From positions 62,001 to 126,000 of the forward strand of contig NMRA01000583.1 in assembly GCA_002633005.1 (NCBI GenBank): DNA of 64,000 nucleotides, in the 5' to 3' direction. This DNA comes from Phoronis australis (lineage: Eukaryota > Phoronida > Phoronidae). The notes under the pieces are model-generated. The model saw nothing but the letters and a program-made list of their open reading frames with translations, did not search any database and was not told the DNA's origin. The position numbers and the translations under genes are program-made. Shown here piece by piece: positions 1-41,100 of this stretch (position 1 is its first letter; every line of letters begins with the position of its first letter).

Positions 1-652
1 GTGTACACTGTAGGATCTTTATAAACAACAGAAAATCCAAGTTCCAAATAAAAGCTCTTCAAAAATAATTTCTTTGAGGGGGATGCAGTAATTTGATCCG
101 CAAAATCTGCAGCCGAAATTTTTACAGTTGGCAAGACTTTTTTGCCAGGTTTTCAAAAAGCACATGTCCCGAAGTCAACCCAGTTAGGAAGACCCTTCTT
201 CCATCACTATCACAGAGCAGGCAATGCCAGACTATTCATTCAACATTAACACAACTATGCGGTTATCTTTTTGCAGTCATGTACTACTATACTTAGAAAA
301 TGGTTACAACCCTGTGAAGCAAAAGTACACAACAAACTTGCCCATTAATTGGAAAATTTATGTTGAAATTATTATTAAACAATCACGTGCTAGCAATTAC
401 AATGCAAAAGGATATTCAGTATTAGCTAAAAAAGTCAGAGCAAAAAACATTGGTCACTTTTCATGAAATAGGGTGGCAAAATATTCAACACGCTGCATAC
501 TTTTGACTGCTGCACGATGTTGACGAACAAAGTGAAACAGAAGGAATCATTATTACCCCCCAAGGATAGCAACCTGATAATGCAACGGGGGCCTAGTAAA
601 CTGCCAATTATAGCTAAACAGAGAAAGCCTAGCACTCACAAGGGCCCGCCCG
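1..652 (-). other. Presumed 3' UTR / downstream flank of TNPO1
   Basis: Non-coding sequence following the TNPO1 stop on the minus strand. I found no clear AATAAA or ATTAAA on the minus strand here, so the polyadenylation site probably lies beyond the left edge. Nothing else is recognised. Confidence 0.5.
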
Positions 653-31919
<31,267 letters not shown>

Positions 31920-32634
31920 TTTTTCTTTCCTTCAAAGGTAAATACGGAAACAGTCGAAGTTCGCCTGACCTTTACAAATGAAACGTATGATATAACTAGG
32001 ACTATTTTTTCATTTGATGATTTTGGAGTAATCCTTCTACTTGCAATATATGGACTTCTACGATTAGTTGACCACTGAACAGTAAAGTATTACTTTTTCT
32101 TTATTGTGACGGAAATTCCCGAATACTGGTTATAAAATCCGGTTCATTCGACAGTGTTCGACGAGACTTTCTCTTTATGTGAACCTTTGTTTTTACTACC
32201 ATAGCTATATGTGGTGTTGTCCTCAGTAAAAACAATAATGTGACCTCCCTCCCTATTTAATGACCATTCCTGAATCTTAAAGGGCATTTTTATTTGCATT
32301 TCGTTCTACACTTTTTCTCAGACCTACAAAATTTTGTTAGCGCCCCCAGCGGCAGATTGTTTGAAAACACATTTCTCTTCCGCAAATTTCTTGACAAGTG
32401 GGCTGGTGAGTAATGTAGTGTGGTATCTGACTATTTTTACTAAACAAGAACGAGCTGCAGGTCTTCACGTGAAATTGTTTGTCGACATGGTGTGGCAGGT
32501 CGCTACGCACACATTTGAGCACAGCCAACACGTAGCCTGCCAGCGACAGCGTCTGGACTAGTCATAGGCAATGACCGTCGCCTCTGCACTGGCTCTTGTT
32601 GGCCCGACCAGAGGCGATGCAGCTCCTATAGGCG

Positions 32635-33560
32635 CAGTGGCGGATCTAGGATATCACAAGCGGGGGGGCAACATTTTGTCCAGCTGTAAACATTTGCGCA
32701 AACTGAACCACGATTGTAGACGCGCATAGCACCGAATGGGGGGAGGGGGGTTTGCCACCCTCCCGCCCAGGAAATTTTTCTGTTTTTACCTCTAAAAATC
32801 AAGCAGTTTCCTTGATTCCTGAAGTATTATCCAAGAAAAAAAGGCAAAAAAAAAGAGAACGTGTCAAAGAGGAAAAACTACAAGTATCAAAGACTCGAAC
32901 TCACGACCTTGCGCATAGTGCGCGCGTGCGTTACCACTACACCACCACGATTTCACTAATAATCTTATACTAAGAGACCTACTTGTTTATGGTCCACAGC
33001 GTTTGCTTCTTTTTGTAATGCTTATTACACGTTTTGTGCCATCGATTCTTAACAAATTTGTCGTATTTAAAATAGTCTTCAAATGCCCAAAAGACCAAAT
33101 CCGTTTTTTGTGTTGGCAATAATGACGGGATTGCTTTGGAAATCGTCTTAACATAAGGTTTGACAAAGAGAGTATTGCGAGTTTCTGAGTGATTCACTAA
33201 GGCTTCAATTAAAATTCACATCTTACCAGCAGCTTCTGTTTTTTCATCGTCACTCAGGTTCCATTTTCTTTAAAAAATGAAGTAAATTATCTTCATTGGA
33301 CAGTGGAGCAGACGATGGAAACTGAGTCGTAGTGCGCAGCGCCACTGCCGGTCGAATGTGCCGTGTTCCGAATTTGACACTTGAAATTGGATTTGAGCCC
33401 CCCCCCAACACTAAAACTCACACATTTAAATCTTTTTTCATCCATATAATTTTAATTACCAAGGTTAATTAATAAACTCAACATTTCCCTACGCTCTTAC
33501 TGTTTTATTTTTTTGCGGCAGCCAAGGGGGGGCCCGGGCCCCCCCATAAATTCGCCTATG
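32635..33560. mobile_element. hAT-like insertion nested in fold-back copy 2
   Basis: A 926-bp element starting cagtggcggatctagg and ending ...taaattcgcctatg. The ends are imperfect inverted repeats. The 5-bp duplication aggcg flanks it exactly (32630-32634 and 33561-33565), and removing the element restores the ctcctataggcgctcc sequence of the host copy. G/C runs occur near both ends (gggggggc, cccgggccccccc). No transposase was recognised. Confidence 0.72.
32885..32950 (-). repeat. tRNA-like SINE head
   Basis: On the minus strand it reads GTGGTGTAGTGGTAACGC (A-box type) and, 31 bp on, GAGTTCGAGTC (B-box type). The anticodon arm is not a proper 5-bp stem with a 7-base loop, so this is a tRNA-derived SINE or pseudogene, not a working tRNA. 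It is inside the hAT-like insertion. Confidence 0.5.
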
Positions 33561-33934
33561 AGGCGCTCCATACGCCGGAAGCTTTTCGGCGAATTATGCC
33601 TCGCACCGACTAAAACATCAAAGTCATGTTGTTATAAATACCTTGTGCACATAGAGGAACACCTTAGGAGGTTGTCGATGTATTTAATTCCTTCCAACTC
33701 GAACAAATACTCCTGTTATCTGCGTTATCTACTTTTTCTTCGAGCAGTCCCCTGTTGATATGAGCGACCTCTACCAGTCTCTATATATATGTGTGTTGCA
33801 TAGTGGGAACACCTGTTAGTTGTAGTGTGAGCGCCAGTTAGTGAGCATCAATAAAAGCAGTGCTAGTGATCCTGAAGATCGTTCTCTATTTCACTCAACA
33901 TGGTGGCAGCGGTATTTTGACCAATCTCTGAAAG

Positions 33935-34226
33935 ATGGCAACGAACGGCAATTTTAGACTGCCTCCACAACTGGACTTGTTGAACGCTAATCTCGCGGAA
34001 ACGTTCCGCAAATGGAAACAACAATTAAACGTGTATTTGTTGGCCAGGGGAGCGACAGGAAAACCCAAAAAGGTACAAGCAGCAATTATTTTGCATTGCG
34101 GTGGCAATGACATGATTAGTGACGCTGAACATTTCGTATATGATAATGCCAGAGACGAGGAAGATCCCGAGAAACTGTTACAAAAACTGGAGGAGTATTG
34201 TACGCCAAAACAAAATGTGGTGGTCG
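33935..34226 (+). pseudogene. Gag-like N-terminal fragment of the LTR element
   Basis: Open from an ATG 34 bp after the left LTR: MATNGNFRLPPQLDLLNAN, then ETFRKWKQQLNVYLLARG, and later KLLQKLEEYCTPKQN. The WKQQ...YL...G / LE.YC.P+.N arrangement is that of Ty3/gypsy-type gag proteins of invertebrates. It breaks into an inverted copy of its own sequence after CTPKQN, so it is a remnant. Confidence 0.65.
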
Positions 34227-34293
34227 ACACATTTCGTTTTGGCGTACAATACTCCTCCAGTTTTTGTAAAAGTTTCTCGGGATCTTCCTCGTC
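34154..34293. repeat. Hairpin of two 65-bp inverted gag segments
   Basis: The arms 34154-34218 and 34229-34293 are reverse complements with two mismatches, around a 10-base loop (ggtggtcgac). The right arm is an inverted copy of gag sequence already present on the left. Confidence 0.92.
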
Positions 34294-35090
34294 TAGGCGC
34301 ACATGCCAAAATGCCTATTTCACTCTGACAACAACTCAACATCCCTATTTCAGTTTCCAAAATTGTGAACTCAACATTTTTGCACTGCGCACGCCAAGAG
34401 ATATGACCTCATTCTTTTAACCAGGCCGAAGGTCAGAAGTTGCGGTCCTGCTGGCGAACTTTGAGAGCTGAAGTCCCTGCCCTCTGCGTACGTGCTGCCG
34501 GGAACCAGCCGTGCATTTGCCGTGTTGTTAAACATTAAATGTCAAATATGTGCACAAAGACTATTAAAAGTCATATCAACAGCATTTATTTTTATCAAAT
34601 ACAAACAATAATTCATTGAAATACATCAGTTTCAAGTAACGCCAATTAAAGACAAGTAGTGGTGGCATTTTGGAAACGAACATTTGACTGAAAAGACCGT
34701 AATGGCTCACCTTTGGCCTATTTAAAGATTGAGGTCATGAAGTCACATCACCTAGCGAGCACGGTAAAAATTGGAGCGTGCGCAGTATAAAAATGGTGAG
34801 TTCACGATTTTGGGAACTGAACGAGTGACTGCTCGAACAAAAAGTTCGATAACGTAAGTATTTGTTCGAAATGGAAAGAATTAAACACACCGACAACCTC
34901 CTAAGGTGTCCCGCTACGCGCAAAAGGTATTTATAACAACGTGACTTTGGTGTTTTTGGTGCAAGGCATAATTCGCCGAAAAGCTTCCGGCGTATGGAGC
35001 ACCTATAGGAGCTGCATCGCCTCTGGTCGGGTCAACAGAGGAGATGGTCATTGCCTACGTCTGGACTAGACACTACAGTGTCACTGACAC

Positions 35091-36341
35091 TGTCAATGAC
35101 CACATACACCGTCTCTAGCTGGCCCACTGCACAGGCGTACTCAGCTTCTAATCGTCCCCAATACACTACATATATAATACTACAAGGTATGACACTTGGG
35201 ACAAGAAATTCGAAGGGTGCTTCACTTCAGCCGTCCATTTCAACCACAAAACTCAATTAATTTACACAAAACATGGGTTCTGCAACCCATGAACAATTGT
35301 TCTTTCTTCTGATAGCATTTACAGTGTCCTGCTGCAGCAAGTTCACAACAAATTTGCTGACAAAGCACAAAATTCTTCCCAAAAGCCAATGCGTACTGTC
35401 AGTGTGTCCCATGTGAGTCGGTACGGAATTATCCTATGAGTTACGGATGGACTGCAATTGCCAGTTTATCACGGAAGGTTACAAAATGGTCTTAGCTATT
35501 GATGTTGTGACCTTCCGTGACAAATTGGCAATTTCAGTGGGGCACATTGACAGTATGCATCGACTTTTTGGGGAGATTTTTTGCTTTGACCGCAAATTTG
35601 TTAAGAACTCGCTGGAGCATGACACCGTAAATGCTATCAGAAGAAAGAACAATTGCTCATGGCATGTTGAACCCCTGTTTTGTGTAAATTTATCGAGTTT
35701 TGTGTTTCATATGGACTGCTGAATTGGAGCACCCGTGGAATTTCTAGTTCCGAATGTCATACCTTGTACTAGTACTGTGTTTTGGAGACTATCAGAAGCT
35801 GAGGACGCCTGTGGCTCAGTATGGCAGTAGAGACAGTGTAGGTCCTACAGGAGCTTCATACGCCGTAAGCTCTTCGGCAAATTATGCCTCACGCCAACTA
35901 AAACAATATGTTATGTTGTTATACATGTAAGTACCATTTTAGGCCGTCAATGTCTTTAATTCCTTCCAACTCATTAAACTCCCATTACCAAACTTTTTCT
36001 TCAAACAGTCTCTCGTTCAATTCCCAAAATTGGTAACTGCCCATTTTTACACTAAGCACATCGGGATATGATGTCATGCTACTTGCTGCGCGCAGTGTTA
36101 AAAATGGCCAGTTTCCGATTTTGGGAAATGATCGAGGCACTGCTCGAAGAAAATTGTTCGAGTTGGTCAAATTAAAGACATCGACAACCTCCTAAGGTGT
36201 CCCTCTGTGCTCAAAAAGTACTTAAAACAATGTGACTTTGATGAGTGTGAGGCATCATTTGTCGAAAATCTTCCGGTGTATGAAGCTCCTATAGGAGCTA
36301 CACTGTCTACTGGGCCAGCTAGAGACGGTGGTCACTGTCTA
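35091..36341. mobile_element. Fold-back element, family A copy 3 (diverged, with nested element B)
   Basis: Ends are tgtcaatgaccacatacacc and ggtggtcactgtcta. Both arms carry the gtctctagctggccca block, and the inner parts keep agcttcatacgccgtaagct and the inverted partner. It is interrupted by the palindromic element at 35130-35813. Confidence 0.72.
35130..35813. mobile_element. Near-palindromic element B nested in fold-back copy 3
   Basis: A 684-bp sequence that is an inverted repeat over almost its whole length. It begins cacaggcgtactcagcttct and ends with the complement agaagctgaggacgcctgtg. The arms match through tacaaggtatgaca, ccatgaacaattgttctttc and close to the centre near 35480, leaving a loop of only about 20 bases. 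No coding capacity was recognised. Confidence 0.8.
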
Positions 36342-36368
36342 CGTCTCGACTAGACATACTCACAGTCA

Positions 36369-36622
36369 TAGGCAGTGACCACCGTCTCTTAGTCTAGGTG
36401 GCCAATAAAGATGGTGAAGTTCCTGGCCATTTTTAACACTGCGCGCGGCAGTTGGTATGACATCACATCCCCTAGCATGCGTTACAATGGCCAGTTTCCA
36501 ATTTTGGGAACCTCCTAAAATGTCCCTCTATGTGCAAAAGATACTTATTATAACAATGTGACTTTGATTTTTTAATACGCCAAAAAGTTTCCGGGCCTAC
36601 TAGAGATGGTGGTCACTCTCTA
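36369..36622. mobile_element. Fold-back element, family A copy 4 (internally deleted)
   Basis: A 254-bp copy from taggcagtgaccaccgtctc to gatggtggtcactctcta. It retains outer arm sequence (cctcctaaaatgtccctcta, ctttgat) and lacks most of the centre. Confidence 0.7.
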
Positions 36623-37727
36623 TATCTAGACTAGACATTGACCACCTTTTAGCACTGCACATCACTGGTTTTTAGTGTGTTGAGGAAGTTGCAATTTTTC
36701 CAACTTCACTCACTGGACGTACCTAAGATTTTTTTGCTGTATTCATGCTCTGGGGTGTCATGACAATTGTTTCTACCCTTGTCATGAATAATTCATGTCG
36801 CCAAAGCCAGCATTTAGAAAAGTAGCTATTGCTAAAAGCAAATGCTGTTTACTGTTAAAAACTTACAAGAAGATTAACTAAGTAAGAACAAAATCGTCAC
36901 TCAAAATTTAGCTCTACCTGTAGGAGCTACCTTTCGGTTGGCAAAACGCATGTGATGGCTATCAGCCTAGTATGGCAAAGCTAGGCTGCTGGGATCATAC
37001 ATTGACATTACTGCAATAAAGCAAATGGCTTCACTGCCTTCTCACGTTTGTAGTGCATGAGAAGTAACTATGTGAAAAAAGATTGCTCCTGTGCACTCCA
37101 GGGGTAGTCAGTTCAAGGGTAGCCATTTTCGACACATTTTTACATTATTTTGTATCTCCATGTGAATTTTTTTGTGTGAGGTTATTGGATGTTTAAAATC
37201 ACATTTTTCTGGGAAGCAACATTACCCTACCTGTCCTAAGCCCAAACGAGACTATTGCTTGTCCATCATACTGCTTGTATACTAATGGAATAGTCAAGAA
37301 GTTGACCTCCTCTTAAGAATAACTGATAGTTTCTGAAATCCAAAGATAACTTTTTGGTGAATGCGTTTACTGAAAATTGCAAAGTTGTTATTTTTAACAA
37401 ATATTTCAATATATTTCACACGGCAGTTTACTGGGTAAAGTTACGTAAATCTATGCAAGAACCTCATTAAGAAAGTTACTGTGATCACAAGCTTTGCTTG
37501 TAAATACGTGGTGATGTCTTGGGTGTTCACATGTTGTTGCAAGATTCTCATCTCTATGGAATGCATACCTAAGCTCTAAATCCTTGTACTGTTGACCATT
37601 CTATCGCCTCAGTTCCCATTGTTTTCTTTACACCTGCTCATTATTGAATTTTTCATTTGATATCTTTACCACTTTGTCATCCGATTTTTAAATTGTGAGG
37701 AACATTTTCTTCATTTGTTTATTCTAG

Positions 37728-38190
37728 ATGGCTGATGGTGAACCACCGCTTTCTTCTGTAAGCCAGGATTTGGGTGACCTCAATCTAGAAGCCAATGATT
37801 CCGAGTCTCCCAGAGAAGATGCAAGTAATAACGACATTCAGTATCAAGACTATCACGCACATGAAGAGAGTTTCTCAACCTCAGGGTGCGAGTTGGAGCA
37901 GCAAGATGAATTTCACGGACTTGGCAGTGGTCCATTGGAACTCTCGGCTGAACTTACTGGTCGTCTTAGCAGGAGTTCTAGTGTAGAGTTTGATGTTTCA
38001 CAGCCAGTGTCTTTGGATAGACTTCCTCCCGAGTTGTTCTTGCGTGTCTGTGATTTTTTAGAGGCCAAAACGGTGATAAAGGTGCTTAGTCTAGTATGTA
38101 GATATTTCCGGGAAATTATTCAAGAGGACATCACTTGGAAAATACGGATATCAAACAGATTACTAGGGAAGGTGTACCCACCAGTACCAG
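37728..38190 (+). CDS. FBXW9: FBXW9 coding exon 1: acidic N-terminus and F-box
   Basis: 154 codons plus one base. It starts MADGEPPLSSVSQDLG and ends GKVYPPVP. The F-box reads SLDRLPPELFLRVCDFLEAK then SLVCRYFREIIQEDITWK. The donor is CCAG|GTAGAT. Reading past the donor gives a false 180-residue frame ending at 38270. Confidence 0.93.
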
Positions 38191-41100
38191 GTAGATTTCT
38201 CACTGTTTACTCAATTGTAAGATCTTGCTTTAAGGGATGGCAAATTCCTTTTGATGAAATTTCACCTTAAAGAGATATTTGTGTCAGTCCATGAACTTTC
38301 TTCATTGTTTTTCCAAGCGATGGGTGCTTTTAATGTCAGATGTCTTTTTACAGGCTGATCTATGAAAAAAATCAACAGTTTCATTTCTCTGTCAGTTGCT
38401 TGATCTTCTTAAAGTAACGTTGAACCCATTTGCTTACTAAATCCCGTATATCTGGACACTGATTAACAAATTTCTTGAAAGAGTAAACAAAAATCGAAAA
38501 CTAGTAACGTCTCGCATCAAATAAGCCTTTAATGCCAACTAAACCTGTTCTAGGAGCATATCCAATTGACCCCATTTTCTCGACTCGTCCTTTAGATGTT
38601 ACCCAATGTATGTAATGTTGTAGTATTTTACAGTTCATGACTTCCCATTCAACTGGAAGCGTGCTTGTATACAACTGGAAGGGGACCAGAGTCGGTGGTC
38701 AGGTGAACAGGATCACTTCAGGCTGTCTTATGGACTGTATGCCTCAGTAGACTGTGTGCACCTAATGAGGGTAGGTACTGAACAAGACATAAGAAAATTC
38801 CAATTTCTGCGTCATGATGGTCAATTCCGCCAATTCCTTGGCGAGTAGTTCCTACTGAAAACGATGGGTATTAAGCATCAGTCTTTCAATGTTGCCACAG
38901 ACGTCCCATTATGTTGAGTTACGGAGCATGTTGACCCAATTTCTAATGCATATAGTACAATACACTGTCAACAAATTGATTATCATATTTCATAACAGTA
39001 TGTTTCCCAAGTACAGAGATTTTTGATGTCACAGTGACAACTGAAAATTTCAGTGTCCTTTCAATTATTGAAAGTTTTGTTTTCAATAGCTCTTAGCATA
39101 CTGCAGTTGTAGTAGTAGTTCATTTATTCCATGTCACATGAAATGCAAAACGATTAATCCAATATTGAATCAGGGAAGGTCCTGTGAAAGACTTCACAGC
39201 CTGTTGACCCCAGGGCCACCAACTGTGTTTAATGCCTGCGTACAATGCGGTAACCGCAAAATCACAATCACAATCATGGAAAAAATGATAACCAATTTGC
39301 AAAATACATGCAACACACTGAATATTAAATAAATGCAGTTCTGCATATGCTCAGAATTTCTGATGAATAATTTAATTTGAGGATGAGCAAAAAGAGCAGA
39401 CAACAAATAGTAAATAAGTTCAAAGCAACGGACTGAACGAATCTCGGCTAACATTTTGATATATTTCGTTCATCTTGCCTTTTATAGAAACAATATCATA
39501 CACATGCGTGTATTAAGCTGTGTAATCCCACTGCATGTTCATGTAAAATGGAGATCTGTGACAACTGAACGAACGTGAAATATTGAGGTTTTTGGAAATC
39601 TCAATTTTCGTGTCTGCTGGCGTTGTGGACAATGGAACCGGTATTACCATTATAGGTGATGTGAAATTAGCCACAATCAGTTTTTTAAACACTGTAAATA
39701 CATTTATAGTACATCTGCAGGTGTCAGTTTGATGCAACTTGTGATAGGAAGGGCAACTCTAAAGTGTGATAGTGTGGCAGTAGGCAACTTAATTACGATG
39801 TATCAGTCGTCTTGTGTTTGTCACGCAGTGCATCCATTAAAGAAAACATAAGGTTCGCTTAAGATTGATTAGATTCGAACAACAGTATTAAGGTGAATAG
39901 CTATCCACTTTATTTTAATTACCCATCATGACAGATGGCTGCCATGACTGTCAAGTCCACGTACACTCATCTGTCACAGCGTGGAATTCTCTTTGCGCTC
40001 AGTTGTCAAGATGCGGAATAAACGGTCATTTGGTCTGTTTTCTTTTGGCTTGTACTGTTTGACACGCATAATGTCTGGGGATATCATGCTGACTATGCTG
40101 GGTTTCAGTGACCTTGTTGAAGAATATACTAAAGATAAAATAATTGCTGGTGGTCTGGTACACGTTGTACCAGACGTGCGCATGCCGCTCGGATGGGCCC
40201 ATTGCACTGATCACCTGTTATCATTTCTATTCTTTATTAATATATATATTTAGACCGAGCTGAGGAGTTAGAGACATGACTCAAGGGTCTAGCAGTGTGG
40301 TCCAGTGAGACTCAAACCCACAACCTTGTGTCATGATGTGGACACAGTAGACCCAGGTTGATTTATGTAGGCTGTCGGACATTAGCTTGTACTCGCGGAG
40401 AAAAATTTTTACTCATGGAATGGAAACACTGAATTTAGTAGGCTGCGTAATTCAGTACAATGTGTCAAAATGCAAATTTCAATTGTATTTTTTTATTTCT
40501 TTTGTAATCGGGACATCTGGAAATTCACAATACTTTTCGGTATGAAAAATCATGTCGAAAATGTACTATTTTGTACCTTGTGCCACTCATATTTGTTACA
40601 TGGCACAAGTGAAGAAACCTGACATAAGGGAAATCAAATAACTGACTGGAGAAGTAGCCTTTGTCCCATGGGAAGTGGGTTTTTGAAAGCTTTTTACAGC
40701 TAATTAAAATGCTACCTTGGCTAATTCTATATTGAAGTGAAATCACCATTGCCAAATCTACACATACTTTTAACTAATAGTTGGTCAGAAAAAGCTTGAG
40801 ACTGTTGAGAAATATCATTTTATTTGGGAATGCTTTATAAGTTTCTGCTGTCGTTGGTGATGGATGGAAGAGTACAGAATTTTGCTCGTAGATTAATGTG
40901 AGTTGGCCAAAATCTCAATTTGGATTTCTAAGTTTCAGGCTACTAATGCAACCTGCTACTCATTATGTCAAGCCTTGCCAAAGATTTGACTCTTATGTGC
41001 CTTATTTAAAACATAATCCCAGCTTTTGTTACATACCAATGGCTACATGTTCACCTGCTTCACTGTGTGTTTAACTTGAAATGAGATCATGTGCATTTTT

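Larger units (their letters stand above)
33753..34341 (+). mobile_element. Internally deleted LTR retrotransposon remnant
   Basis: The left LTR is 33753-33900 (148 bp), beginning tgttga and ending tcaaca, with AATAAA near 33850. It is followed directly by tggtggcagcggt, a typical primer-binding-site position and sequence for Ty3/gypsy-type elements. A gag-like fragment and a hairpin follow, then the sequence returns to fold-back copy 2 after ...ctcaaca at 34341. Flanks tcccc / tccct look like a 5-bp target duplication with one change. Polymerase and most of the right LTR are missing. Confidence 0.7.
32565..35057. mobile_element. Fold-back element, family A copy 2 (carries two nested insertions)
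   Basis: Same arms as copy 1 (taggcaatgacc ... ggtcattgccta), but the centre is inverted relative to copy 1. It is interrupted by a hAT-like element (32635-33560) and a deleted LTR element (33753-34341). Without these it would be about 980 bp. The 12-mer cgtctggactag lies on both sides (32549-32560 and 35058-35069). Confidence 0.78.
31920..37727. other. Intergenic region between TNPO1 and FBXW9 start codons
   Basis: Divergent spacer that should contain both promoters and the FBXW9 5' UTR exon. From 32565 to 36622 it is almost entirely mobile DNA. The parts at 31920-32560 and 36640-37727 are low in recognisable features. No TATA box or CpG-rich stretch could be assigned with confidence. Confidence 0.6.

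Noticed and set aside
32885-32950. Possible functional tRNA gene
   Set aside because: A and B boxes are present, but the cloverleaf arms do not fit and it sits in a mobile element.
33895-34302. 135-residue minus-strand frame resembling gag text at both ends
   Set aside because: It arises from the 65-bp inverted gag copy; the real gag direction is plus, after the LTR and primer-binding-site-like sequence.
38191-38270. Continuation of the FBXW9 first frame to a stop at 38270 (180 aa)
   Set aside because: The GTAGAT donor at 38191 joins in phase to exon 2, and the WD domain follows; the extension is intron read-through.
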